Below are positions 8,082-15,967 of a stretch of DNA of 64,000 nt, piece by piece. The stretch's first letter is position 1; every line of letters begins with the position of its first letter. The notes beneath the pieces were generated by a model that saw nothing but the letters and a program-made list of their open reading frames with translations, did not search any database and was not told the DNA's origin. Origin of the DNA: Streptomyces sp. 7-21 (GTDB taxonomy: Bacteria > Actinomycetota > Actinomycetes > Streptomycetales > Streptomycetaceae); the NCBI RefSeq assembly GCF_016741785.1, contig NZ_JAERRL010000020.1, forward strand, positions 19,371 to 83,370, given 5' to 3'. The position numbers and the translations under genes are program-made.

Positions 8082-8962
8082 CAGCCCTTCACCGCCCCGG
8101 CGATCATGCCGCTGGCCAGCCGCCGCTGAAGCAGCGCGAAGAACAGCAGGCTCGGCACGGTGGCGAGGAACGACGCGGCGGCCAGCGGGCCGAGGTCCGC
8201 GACGCCCTCGGCGCCGATGAAGTGGGTGAGGATCACGGACATCGTCTGGTTCTCCGGGGACTTCAGCAGGACAAGGGCGAAGAAGAACTCGTTCCAGGAG
8301 GTGACGAACGAGAACATCAGCGTGGCCACCAGCCCGGGCGTCAGCAGCGGCAGCACGACGCTGGTGAGCGTGCGCAGCCTGCCCGCGCCGTCGACGGCCG
8401 CCGCCTCTTCCAGCGACGCCGGCACCGCCTTGACGTAGCCGCGCAGCATCCACAGGCAGAACGGCAGGCACCACACGACGTACACCAGGACCAGGCCCGG
8501 CAGCGCGTCGATGAGCCGCAGCTCCCGCAGCACCAGGAACAGCGGGATGATCACCAGCACCAGCGGGAACATCTGGCTGACCAGGATCCAGCCGCTGGCC
8601 ACCCCGCTGATCCGGGAGCGGTGCCTGGCCATCACGTAGGCGGCGGGCACGGCGATCGCCACGGCGAGGACGGAGGCGCACCCCGCGGCGATCAGGCTGT
8701 TGAGCGCGGACCGCAGCAGCGGCTGCGCCTCGAAGGCCTCCCGGTAGTTGTCCAGCGTCGGCTCGCGGGGTATCCACGTCGGGTCGATGGACCCCAGCTC
8801 CTGCGGCGACTTGAACGACGTCGACAGCAGCCACACCAGCGGGAAGGCGAGGAAGAGCAGGTAGCACAGCAGCGCGGCGTACTGGCCGGCGCGGCCGGCG
8901 GCGCGGCGCGCCCTGGTCTTCGCCGGGACGGCCGGGGCGGGGGATGTCGGCGGGGCGGTCAC
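8081..8962 (-). CDS. Sugar ABC transporter permease (MalG type, CUT1)
   Basis: 293-residue inner-membrane permease with six predicted membrane segments (first one YAALLCYLLFLAFPLVWLL at residues ~28-46). The EAA loop that docks the ATPase is LEEAAAVDGAGRLRTLTSVV, followed by LPLLTPGL. GTG 8962 is chosen because it overlaps the stop of the first permease (GTGA) and precedes a short Pro-rich cytoplasmic leader; upstream open frame lacks family similarity. Pairs with the MalF-type permease just upstream. No ATP-binding subunit lies in the operon, so a shared ATPase such as MsiK is expected to power it (known for Streptomyces CUT1 importers). Confidence 0.94.
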   Translation of the reverse strand: MTAPPTSPAPAVPAKTRARRAAGRAGQYAALLCYLLFLAFPLVWLLSTSFKSPQELGSIDPTWIPREPTLDNYREAFEAQPLLRSALNSLIAAGCASVLAVAIAVPAAYVMARHRSRISGVASGWILVSQMFPLVLVIIPLFLVLRELRLIDALPGLVLVYVVWCLPFCLWMLRGYVKAVPASLEEAAAVDGAGRLRTLTSVVLPLLTPGLVATLMFSFVTSWNEFFFALVLLKSPENQTMSVILTHFIGAEGVADLGPLAAASFLATVPSLLFFALLQRRLASGMIAGAVKG

Positions 8963-9930
8963 CGGTCGGCCTCCGTGGGGTCGGTGCGCAGCGACCTGCG
9001 CAGGAACAGGGTCAGCAGCACGGCGACGACGGCGACCATCACCAGGCCCATCGCGGCGGCGTAGCCGAACTGCCCGTACCGGAAGGCCTCCTCGTAGGCG
9101 AAGAGCATCGGCAGCCGGGTCTCGCCGCCGGGGCCGCCCTGGGTGAGGACGTAGACCAGGCCGAAGGAATTGAAGTTCCAGATGAAGTTGAGCGCGGTGA
9201 TCGCCAGCACCACCGGCTGGATCGCGGGCCAGGTGACCGAGGCGAAGCGCCGCCACACTCCGGCGCCGTCCAGGTGCGCGGCCTCCCGCAGCTCGTTCGG
9301 CACGTTCTGCAGGCCGGCGAGCAGCACCACCGTGGTCTGCGGCATGCCCGCCCACACGCCCACGGCGATGACGGCGGGCAGCGCGAGGGAGAAGTTGGTG
9401 AGCCAGTCGAGGTTCTCGTCGATCAGCCCGAGGTCGGTCAGCGTCCGGTTCAGGATGCCCGCGTCCTGGTGGTACACCAGGCGCCACATCACGCCCACCA
9501 CCACCTCGGGCATCGCCCACGGCACCAGCGCCAGCGTCCGGGCCAGCCACCGGAAGCGGAGGTTCTGGTTGAGCAGCAGCGCCAGGCCCAGCGCCAGGAG
9601 GAACTGGAGCGTGGTCACGCTGACGGCCCACACCAGGCCGACCCGGAAGGAGTCCCAGAACAGGTCGTCGTGGCGCAGGTCAGCGAGGTTGAGCAGGCCG
9701 ATGAACTGCGTCGGCTCGGTGCGCCCGACCTGGGAGTCGGTGAACGCCAGGGACATGCCGTAGAGCAGCGGCACGACGCTCAGCACCAGGATGGGTATCA
9801 GCGCCGGCAGCAGCAGGAACCACGCGCCCCGGTCCAGGCCCAGCGCCTGCTTGCGGCGCCGGGGATCGCGGGGCGGCGGGGTGCCGCGGCTGCCCGGAAC
9901 GGCCTTGTTCCGGGGGGCGGTAAGACTCAT
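8959..9930 (-). CDS. Sugar ABC transporter permease (MalF type, CUT1)
   Basis: 323 residues, with a ~28-residue basic N-terminal tail then membrane segment AWFLLLPALIPILVLSVVPL and five more hydrophobic segments. The cytoplasmic EAA motif is LREAAHLDGAGVWRRFASVT. It begins at ATG 9930, seven bases after the LacI-family gene ends, with GAGG five to eight bases ahead, and overlaps the second permease by GTGA. It forms the transmembrane heterodimer of the importer with the product of the next gene. Confidence 0.94.
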   Translation of the reverse strand: MSLTAPRNKAVPGSRGTPPPRDPRRRKQALGLDRGAWFLLLPALIPILVLSVVPLLYGMSLAFTDSQVGRTEPTQFIGLLNLADLRHDDLFWDSFRVGLVWAVSVTTLQFLLALGLALLLNQNLRFRWLARTLALVPWAMPEVVVGVMWRLVYHQDAGILNRTLTDLGLIDENLDWLTNFSLALPAVIAVGVWAGMPQTTVVLLAGLQNVPNELREAAHLDGAGVWRRFASVTWPAIQPVVLAITALNFIWNFNSFGLVYVLTQGGPGGETRLPMLFAYEEAFRYGQFGYAAAMGLVMVAVVAVLLTLFLRRSLRTDPTEADR

Positions 9931-9937
9931 GAAGACC

Positions 9938-10996
9938 TCATCGAAGGGGGGAATCAGCAGGGGCGGGGGGAACGGCTGTCCCGTCGGCCGGCGCGGTCGA
10001 GGCGCGCACGACGAGGCGGGGCGGCGCGGTCAGGGTGCGCGGGGCGCGCGGCGCGGTGTCCGGGCGCTCCAGGCGGTCGAGCAGCATCTCGGCGGCGCGC
10101 CGCCCGCGTTCGGAGGAGCCCAGGTCGACGCTGGTGAGCGGGGGCCAGCCCGCCTGCGCGAGCGCGCTGTCGTCCATGCCCGCGACGGCGATGTCCCGGG
10201 GTACGCGGATGCCGCGGGACAGCAGGGTGCGCAGCGCGCCCAGCGCGAGCTGGTCGTTGGCGCAGAAGATGGCGTCGGGCCGGTGCGGCAGCAGCCCGGC
10301 CGCCGCGCCGGCGCCGGCCTCGATGCCGAAGTCGGTGTGCACCACCAGCCGGTCGTCGTACGCCAGGCCGCATTCGGCGAGTGCGGCGCGGTAGCCGCGG
10401 TCGCGGTTGGCGCCGGGGACGGTGTCCGGCGGGCCGTTGACGAAGGCGATGCGGCGGCGGCCGGTCTCGTACAGGTGCCGCACGGCGGTGGCCGCGCCCG
10501 CGACCGAGTCCGCCCGGACGCTGTCCACCGGCACGCCCGGGGGCAGCGACCCGATAACGACGACGGGCCCGGCCGCGGCGGCCAGTGCCCTGGCGTGCGC
10601 GTCGGTGATGCGGATGGGGACGAGGATGAGTCCGTCGCTGGTGCGGTCCTTCAGGCTGTGCAGGACTGCCAGCTCGTCCTCGGCCACGGCGTCGGTGGAG
10701 TGCAGCAGCAGCCGGTAGCCCGCCGCCTTGGCGACGGCCTGGATCGCCCTGACCATCGCCACGTACACGGGGTTGCCGATGTCGGGCATGGCGAAGGTGA
10801 GCTGCCGGGTCCGGCCGCCCTTGAGTGAACGGGCCACGGCGTTGGGCACGTAGCCCAGCTCCGCGGCGGCGCGGCGGACCCGCTCGGTCGTATCGCGGCG
10901 CGCCGCCTGGCCGTTGAGGACGCGCGAGACGGAGGCGATGGAGACACCCGCCCGTTCCGCTATCGACACAATGGTCGGCTGTCCGCCGTTCGCCAT
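9938..10996 (-). CDS. LacI-family transcriptional repressor of the ARH/ribokinase operon
   Basis: 352 residues. The N-terminal LacI helix-turn-helix and hinge helix are clear: IVSIAERAGVSIASVSRVLN at ~9-28 and YVPNAVARSLKGGRTRQL, then a periplasmic-binding-like effector domain (AMPDIGNPVYVAMVRAI onward to residue ~330) with CANDQLALGALRTL typical of the family. It is the first gene of the operon: two LacI-type operators (11033-11048 and 11052-11067) lie 37-71 bases upstream, and the permease gene follows after seven bases. It should repress its own operon and be released by the imported sugar or a breakdown product; the effector is unknown. Confidence 0.94.
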   Translation of the reverse strand: MANGGQPTIVSIAERAGVSIASVSRVLNGQAARRDTTERVRRAAAELGYVPNAVARSLKGGRTRQLTFAMPDIGNPVYVAMVRAIQAVAKAAGYRLLLHSTDAVAEDELAVLHSLKDRTSDGLILVPIRITDAHARALAAAAGPVVVIGSLPPGVPVDSVRADSVAGAATAVRHLYETGRRRIAFVNGPPDTVPGANRDRGYRAALAECGLAYDDRLVVHTDFGIEAGAGAAAGLLPHRPDAIFCANDQLALGALRTLLSRGIRVPRDIAVAGMDDSALAQAGWPPLTSVDLGSSERGRRAAEMLLDRLERPDTAPRAPRTLTAPPRLVVRASTAPADGTAVPPAPADSPLR

Positions 10997-11032
10997 GGCC
11001 TGATGCCCTCTTCAGTCGGATTGTGTGACTTA

Positions 11033-11048
11033 CTGGAAACGTTTCCAG
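11033..11048. promoter_or_regulatory. LacI-type operator O1 (perfect palindrome)
   Basis: CTGGAAACGTTTCCAG, a perfect 16-base palindrome with the central CG typical of LacI/GalR-family operators. It lies 37 bases upstream of the LacI-family start codon, so it is the natural autoregulatory site for the whole downstream operon. Confidence 0.85.
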
Positions 11049-11051
11049 CCG

Positions 11052-11067
11052 CTGTAATCGTTTCCAG
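11052..11067. promoter_or_regulatory. LacI-type operator O2 (imperfect)
   Basis: CTGTAATCGTTTCCAG, matching O1 at 14 of 16 positions and sharing the full right half-site. The centres of O1 and O2 are 19 bases apart, just under two helical turns, which would allow two repressor dimers to sit side by side on nearly the same DNA face. Confidence 0.65.
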
Positions 11068-11173
11068 ATGGTGTGCTACGCGTTCCGCCCCGTCAAGGGG
11101 GCACGTGCTGTGAGGGATCTCATCCCGGCGGAGGACCCGGGGCACGGCGAGGGCGGCGGGACGCGTGCCGGCG

Positions 11174-11707
11174 CTACGGCGCCTGGGGGCGGACCGGCTG
11201 GCCGCCTCCGTTCTCGCCGCGCCGGAGGATGATGCTGATCATCCCGTTCGGCTCGAGGTAGGCGCGCTCCACCTGCGCGAGATCATCGATGCCGTGCAGC
11301 CGCAGCTGGACCATGACCTCGTCGCGGCTCATCAGCTCCCGCCGCATCACCTCGCGGTGCAGCCGGCCGTCCTCGATCAGCAGCCGGGGGCGCGCCTTGA
11401 TGGCGCGTGACAGCCGGGGCCAGCGGTAGGTGACCGCGTCCAGCGCCACGCTCCAGACGATGACCGTGGCGGCCAGCAGGGCCCCGTCCGTGAGAGACCC
11501 GCTGCCGCCCACCAGCCCCGGGGCGAACGCCTGGGCGACCAGCACCACCAGGAAGACATCGGTGAGCCCGAGGCCGCCGGCCTCGCGCTGCCCGGCCGTC
11601 CGCATCATGGCCGTCAGCACCAGGAAGGTGACCGTGCCCCTGAGGCAGAGCTCCAGCGGAGAGACGCTCGGAGCGAACAGCGTGTGCCAGTCGGGCATGC
11701 CGGACAT
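11174..11707 (-). CDS. DUF421 (YetF-like) membrane protein
   Basis: 177 residues. The N-terminal half has three hydrophobic segments (about residues 17-36, 50-70 and 75-92), with RTAGQREAGGLGLTDVFLVV between; the C-terminal half is the cytoplasmic YetF/DUF421 domain (RPRLLIEDGRLHREVMRREL, then LRLHGIDDLAQVERAYLEPNG ending in a beta-hairpin). This layout matches YetF-type proteins, whose role is poorly defined (membrane homeostasis, spore-related in Bacillus). The start could be ATG 11707 or ATG 11698. It is a single gene, transcribed in the same direction as the LacI operon but separated from it by 177 bases that hold the operators. Confidence 0.85.
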   Translation of the reverse strand: MSGMPDWHTLFAPSVSPLELCLRGTVTFLVLTAMMRTAGQREAGGLGLTDVFLVVLVAQAFAPGLVGGSGSLTDGALLAATVIVWSVALDAVTYRWPRLSRAIKARPRLLIEDGRLHREVMRRELMSRDEVMVQLRLHGIDDLAQVERAYLEPNGMISIILRRGENGGGQPVRPQAP

Positions 11708-12016
11708 GGTCCGAGGTAACCATCTCGCGGCGCGGGCGCCGCGGACGACGCGCGGGCCACGGCGGCCCTCCCGTGCCCGCCCCCGCTGCTCCCTCGCCGC
11801 CGCCGTTCGCGGCCGTCCGGCCCGGGAGCGGCCGTCCCGCCTGGCGGCCGTGGCGGGGGCCCGGTCCCGGTCAGGGCGGCTGATACGCTCGCACGGGGCC
11901 GTGACTGGCGCGTTCGGATGGGAAAGACCATCAGGGAGCGGCCCCGCACGCGAGCGATGAGGGGCCGCGCGCCTGGGCCGTCGCGACCTGTGCCATGTCC
12001 GTCATGGAGGGCCCCA
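11708..12016. other. Intergenic region holding the glyA leader
   Basis: 309 bases between the DUF421 gene and glyA. The left 180 bases are very GC-rich and show no gene. The right part contains a -10-like GATACG/TACGCT element at 11882-11889 immediately ahead of a ZTP riboswitch (11892-11984), then a GGAGGG ribosome site at 12006-12011. Confidence 0.7.
11892..11984 (+). ncRNA. ZTP (pfl-motif) riboswitch controlling glyA
   Basis: The leader carries the hallmark conserved blocks of the pfl/ZTP riboswitch in order: CCGTGACTGGCG (from 11899), GGGAAAGACCATCAGGGAGC (11920-11939), a variable GC-rich stem, and the distal GCGCGCCTGGGC block (11967-11978) that forms the pseudoknot. This RNA senses ZTP/ZMP, which accumulate when 10-formyl-tetrahydrofolate is short, and it is known upstream of glyA in actinobacteria. 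A -10-like element lies just before it, so the transcript probably begins at the aptamer. The ribosome site follows about 20 bases after the aptamer and no U-tract is present, so control may be translational. Confidence 0.85.
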
Positions 12017-13471
12017 GTGAACCACCCGTCCACCGCTTCCGCTGCCACCGCGTCGGCCGCCTTCCGCGGCTCCCTTGAGGTGATCCGCGCCGTCGAGCCG
12101 CGCGTGGCCGATGCCATCGGCGCCGAGATCGAGGACCAGCGCGCCTCACTGAAGCTGATCGCCAGCGAGAACTACGCCTCGCCCGCCGTCCTGCTCGCCA
12201 TGGGCAACTGGATGAGCGACAAGTACGCCGAGGGCACGGTCGGCCGCCGCTTCTACGCCGGCTGCAAGAACGTCGACACCGTCGAGTCGCTCGCCGCCGA
12301 GCACGCCCGTGAGCTGTTCGGCGCCCGGCACGCCTACGTCCAGCCGCACTCGGGCATCGACGCCAACCTCGTCGCCTTCTGGGCCGTCCTCGCCGCGCGC
12401 GTGGAGAGCCCGGCCCTGGAGCGCGCGGGCGTCCGCCAGGTCAACGAGCTGACCGAGGCCGACTGGGAACAGCTCCGGCGCGACCTGGGCGGCCAGCGGA
12501 TGCTGGGCATGTCCCTGGACGCGGGCGGCCACCTCACTCACGGCTTCCGGCCGAACATCTCCGGCAAGATGTTCCACCAGCGCAGCTACGGCACCAACCC
12601 GGAGACCGGGCTGCTCGACTACGACGCCGTGCGCGCCGCCGCCCGCGAGTTCCGCCCGCTGATCCTCATCGCCGGCTACTCCGCCTACCCCCGGCTGATC
12701 AACTTCCGCATCATGCGCGAGATCGCCGACGAGGTGGGCGCGACGCTCATGGTGGACATGGCGCACTTCGCCGGCCTGGTCGCGGGCAAGGTGCTCACTG
12801 GTGACTTCGACCCGGTGCCGCACGCCCAGATCGTGACTACCACCACGCACAAGTCGCTGCGCGGTCCGCGCGGCGGCATGGTGCTGTGTGACGAGACGCT
12901 CGCCGAGCAAGTCGACCGCGGCTGCCCGATGGTGCTCGGCGGCCCGCTGCCGCATGTGATGGCCGCCAAGGCCGTCGCCCTCGCCGAGGCCCGGCAGCCC
13001 GCCTTCCGCGACTACGCGCAGCGCATCGTGGACAACTCCCGCGCCCTGGCCGAGGGCCTGATGCGGCGCGGCGCCCGGCTGGTGACCGGCGGCACCGACA
13101 ACCACCTGGTGCTGCTCGACGTCTCGGGGTACGGCCTTACCGGCCGCCAGGCCGAGGCCGCGCTGCTCGAAGCCGGGATCGTCACCAACCGCAACGCCAT
13201 CCCGCGCGACCCCAACGGCGCCTGGTACACCTCCGGCATCCGCCTGGGCACGCCCGCCCTGACGACCCGCGGCCTGGGCACCGACGACATGGACGAGGTC
13301 GCCGCGCTGATCGACACCGTGCTGCGGCAGACCACGCCGGGCACGACCAAGAGCGGCAAGCCGTCCAAGGCGGCCCACGTGCTCGCCGACGGCGTCGCCA
13401 AGCAGGTCGGGGAGCGCGCCGCCGACCTGCTGGCCCGCCACCCGCTCTACCCGGGCATCGACCTGGGCTGA
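12017..13471 (+). CDS. glyA: Serine hydroxymethyltransferase
   Basis: 484-residue PLP enzyme interconverting serine + THF and glycine + 5,10-methylene-THF, the main one-carbon source. GTG 12017 is chosen because GGAGGG sits five bases upstream and the sequence after it is the normal N-terminus; an ATG at 11918 lies within the riboswitch. Motifs include LKLIASENYASPAVL (~46-60), AEGTVGRRFYAGC, HSGIDANLVAFW, MVDMAHFAGLVAGKV and the Lys-PLP block VTTTTHKSLRGPRGG with Lys279. It is about 65 residues longer than E. coli GlyA, mainly from an insertion at ~125-185, a form I know from actinobacteria. It is controlled by the ZTP riboswitch upstream, tying it to folate one-carbon status. Confidence 0.95.
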   Translation: MNHPSTASAATASAAFRGSLEVIRAVEPRVADAIGAEIEDQRASLKLIASENYASPAVLLAMGNWMSDKYAEGTVGRRFYAGCKNVDTVESLAAEHARELFGARHAYVQPHSGIDANLVAFWAVLAARVESPALERAGVRQVNELTEADWEQLRRDLGGQRMLGMSLDAGGHLTHGFRPNISGKMFHQRSYGTNPETGLLDYDAVRAAAREFRPLILIAGYSAYPRLINFRIMREIADEVGATLMVDMAHFAGLVAGKVLTGDFDPVPHAQIVTTTTHKSLRGPRGGMVLCDETLAEQVDRGCPMVLGGPLPHVMAAKAVALAEARQPAFRDYAQRIVDNSRALAEGLMRRGARLVTGGTDNHLVLLDVSGYGLTGRQAEAALLEAGIVTNRNAIPRDPNGAWYTSGIRLGTPALTTRGLGTDDMDEVAALIDTVLRQTTPGTTKSGKPSKAAHVLADGVAKQVGERAADLLARHPLYPGIDLG

Positions 13472-13503
13472 CGCGCCGCGCCGCCCGCCTGCCCCGGCCG
13501 CCG

Positions 13504-13821
13504 TCAGCCGGCCAGCAGCGGCCGGTACTCCGGGTGCCGCTCCACGTAGCCGGCGACGAAGGGGCAGGTGGGCCGCACGCGCAGCCCCCGGTGGCGGGCG
13601 TCCTCCAGGGCGGCGCGCGCCAGTTCCGCGGCGACGCCCTGGCCCCGGCTCTCCTCGGGCACGAACGTGCTCAGGTAGTCCACCGTTCCCCGGCGCCTCT
13701 CCCCGCCGGTCCCGTCGTCGGTCCCCTCGTCCCGCCGGTAGACGAGGTAGCCGGTGATCCGCTCGCCGTCCCGGGCCTCGAACCGGCCGCGGCCCTCGGC
13801 GTCGATGATGTCCGGCGTCAT
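13504..13821 (-). CDS. Small GNAT-type N-acetyltransferase (Acetyltransf_CG/YjdJ-like)
   Basis: 105 residues. The short GNAT fold of the PF14542 type is visible: a central YLVYRR strand, DYLSTFVPEESRGQGVAAEL with the acetyl-CoA-binding R/Q-x-x-G-x-G/A-like loop, then ARAALEDARHRGLRVRPTCP and FVAGYVERHPEY, the last being the usual C-terminal signature of this group. Substrate unknown. ATG 13821 has GAGGGGAG six bases ahead; the longer open frame upstream is not family-like. It is convergent with glyA, 32 bases apart. Confidence 0.85.
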   Translation of the reverse strand: MTPDIIDAEGRGRFEARDGERITGYLVYRRDEGTDDGTGGERRRGTVDYLSTFVPEESRGQGVAAELARAALEDARHRGLRVRPTCPFVAGYVERHPEYRPLLAG

Positions 13822-13862
13822 CGGGGCTCCCCTCGCTCGGCTGTGCTGTCCGGTCCCCCTCG

Positions 13863-13933
13863 CTAGGCACCCTAGGCGCACCGTCCGGTTCGCGCCTGTT
13901 GTGGGACATCCTGTGGGACATCTTGCGGGCATC
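13863..13933. repeat. Short palindrome and 12-bp direct repeats between GNAT gene and endonuclease V
   Basis: CTAGG-cac-CCTAG (13863-13875) is followed by TGTGGGACATC at 13900-13910 and again at 13912-13922, with a degenerate third copy at 13924-13933, a 12-base period. The palindrome overlaps a -10-like TAGGGT on the minus strand, 48 bases before the GNAT start, so it may be regulatory; function not known. Confidence 0.4.
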
Positions 13934-14005
13934 GTCGCTGTTCGCGGTGTGCGTTCCCCGGGGGCGGGGCGGCGGCCCGCGCCAGCGGCGGTAGCGTGTC
14001 CGGCC

Positions 14006-14720
14006 GTGAGCCCCGCCGCCCCGGATCTCCCCGCCCCGTACCGCCACACCACCCCCGCCAGCGAGGCGGAGGCCGTGGAGCGGCAGCTGCGGCTGCGCGC
14101 TGCCGTCGTGCTCGACGGCTCCGGGCCGGCGCCCGGCGCCCGGCGCCCCGGTGGCCGGCGTGGACGTGGCCTACGACGACGGCCGGGGCCTGGTGGCGGC
14201 CGCGGCCGTCGCGCTGGACGCCGTCACGCTTGAGGTGACCGACCGCGCCACGGCCGTGGGGCCCGTGCCGTTCCCGTACGTGCCCGGGCTGGTGGCGTTC
14301 CGGGAGCTGCCCGCCGTCCTGGAGGCGCTGGGCCGGCTGCGGGCCACGCCGGACCTGGTCGTCTGCGACGGCTACGGCCTCGCCCACCCGCGCCGCTTCG
14401 GGCTGGCCTGCCACCTGGGTGTGGTCACCGGGCTGCCCACCCTCGGCGTCGCCAAGAACCCGCTCACCTTCCGCCACCCGCCGCTGCCGCCGCACCGGGG
14501 CGCCGCCGCGCCGCTCCTCGACGGCGGCGAGGAAGCCGGCCGCGCCCTGCGCACCCGCGAGGGCGTGAAGCCCGTCTATGTCTCCCCCGGCCACCGGATG
14601 ACCCTCGGCCTGGCCTGCGCCCACACCCTCGCGCTCGCGCCGCGCTACCGGCTGCCGGAGACGACGCGCCTGGCCGACCGGCTGTGCCGCCAGGCGCTGC
14701 GCACGGCCCTCGCGCGCTGA
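14006..14720 (+). pseudogene. nfi: Endonuclease V with an apparent +1 frameshift near its N-terminus
   Basis: Endonuclease V nicks DNA near deoxyinosine. The main body reads from GTG 14151: VAGVDVAYDDGRG with the first active-site Asp, PFPYVPGLVAFRELP with the catalytic Glu, LVVCDGYGLAHPRRFGLACH with the next Asp, TLGVAKNPLTF, and LRTREGVKPVYVSPGHR. The expected N-terminal helix (TPASEAEAVERQLRLRAAVV) is upstream in another frame, starting at GTG 14006. The frames join if one C is removed from the run near 14146-14149, giving GARRPVAGVDVAY. So either the gene carries a one-base insertion or the run was misread. If translation starts at 14151 a 189-residue protein keeping all catalytic residues, but lacking ~48 residues, could still be made. 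Confidence 0.75.
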
Positions 14721-14835
14721 CCGGGCACCGGCCGGTGGCGCGGCGCTGGTTACGATCAACGCCAGACCGCGGGCCGCGCCCGCCGGAGACCGGGCCGGCC
14801 CGCTGGCATGGACGTGCACGGAGGGGAGAAACACC

Positions 14836-15963
14836 ATGACCACACGCGAGGACGCCGCGGCCCGGACCGCCTGGCCGCCCCTCGACAAGGAGGCCGTCCG
14901 CGAGGCCCTCGCGTCCGCCGTGCGCGGCGAGGCCGTCGGCGCGCTGCTGCGGGTCAGCGGCGAGGACGGCCACTGGGAGGCCACGGCCGGCAGCGCCGGG
15001 CTGGACACGGACCGGCCGGTGGACGCCGGCGGGCACTTCCGCATCGGCAGCGTCACCAAGCCGCTTCTCGCCACGGTGACGCTCCAGCTGGTCCAGGAGG
15101 GGGCTCTCGGCCTCGATGACCCGGTGGGGCCGCTGCTGCCGGGCGTCCTGCCCGGGGACTACCCGCCGCTCACCGTCCGTCAGCTGCTCGGCCACACCAG
15201 CGGCGTGCCCAACTACCTGCCGCTCGTCCTCACCGCGGAGAAACCGCTGGCCGCCCAGCGCGACCGGACCTGGACGGTCCAGGAGCTGCTGGACGTCGCC
15301 TTCCGGCAGCCGCGCCCCTTCGAGCCCGGCGCCGGCTTCGGCTACTCGAACACCAACTACCTGCTGCTGTGCCTGCTGATCCGCCGCCTGACCGGCCGGG
15401 ACTGGCACGAGGAGGTCGCGCGCCGCGTCACCGGCCCGCTGGGCATGGCCGCCACCCGCGAGCCCGGCACCAACCCGCACCTGCCGTCGCCCCACGCCCG
15501 CGGCTACACCCGCACGGACGGCGAGCTGGTGGACATCACCGAGATCAACCCGTCCGTCTACCACGGTGCCGGCTCGATGATCTCCACGGCCCGCGACCTG
15601 GACATCTTCCTGGACGCCCTGCTGGCCGGGCGGCTGGTGCGGCCGCCGCTGCTGGAGCAGATGCTCACCCCGGGCGCCGGCACCGTCGCCGAACTGCCCG
15701 TCTTCGGCTACGGGCTGGGCACGCAGCGGCTCGACCTGAGCGGCGAGGGCAGCGGGCCGTACGTCTACGGCAGCGGCGGCGGTCTCCAGGGCTACATCAC
15801 GCTGATGTTCGGCACGCGCGACGGGCGGCGGCGCCTGGTGGCCAGCCTCACCCTGGCCACCGACAACGAACTCAGCCCGCTGCCCACGCTGATGCGCCTG
15901 GCCCGCGCCGTCTTCCTCGGCGCCGAGGCCGCCGGCCAGCAGCCCGGCCCGGTACCCAGCTAG
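14836..15963 (+). CDS. Serine hydrolase of the beta-lactamase/D-Ala-D-Ala carboxypeptidase (class C) family
   Basis: 375 residues. The class C/AmpH-type active site is present: SVTK with nucleophile Ser72 and Lys75, the YSN triad at residues 170-172 (FGYSNTNYLL), and LLGHTSGVPNYLP between. In place of a K-T-G/H-x-G motif there is VYGSGGGLQGY near residue 310, common in esterase- or peptidase-like members. No signal peptide or membrane anchor is seen, so it is probably cytoplasmic, unusual for cell-wall peptidases and more in line with an esterase or D-aminopeptidase. ATG 14836 follows GGAGGGGAG by 7-8 bases. It is convergent with the PLP enzyme gene, four bases apart. Confidence 0.85.
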   Translation: MTTREDAAARTAWPPLDKEAVREALASAVRGEAVGALLRVSGEDGHWEATAGSAGLDTDRPVDAGGHFRIGSVTKPLLATVTLQLVQEGALGLDDPVGPLLPGVLPGDYPPLTVRQLLGHTSGVPNYLPLVLTAEKPLAAQRDRTWTVQELLDVAFRQPRPFEPGAGFGYSNTNYLLLCLLIRRLTGRDWHEEVARRVTGPLGMAATREPGTNPHLPSPHARGYTRTDGELVDITEINPSVYHGAGSMISTARDLDIFLDALLAGRLVRPPLLEQMLTPGAGTVAELPVFGYGLGTQRLDLSGEGSGPYVYGSGGGLQGYITLMFGTRDGRRRLVASLTLATDNELSPLPTLMRLARAVFLGAEAAGQQPGPVPS

Positions 15964-15967
15964 GCGG

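Noticed and set aside
11918..12016. N-terminal extension of glyA from ATG 11918
   Set aside because: It falls inside the riboswitch and encodes no conserved sequence; GTG 12017 has a strong ribosome site.
13900..13933. CRISPR-like or attachment-site repeat
   Set aside because: Unit too short, adjacent copies without spacers, no integrase or cas gene nearby.
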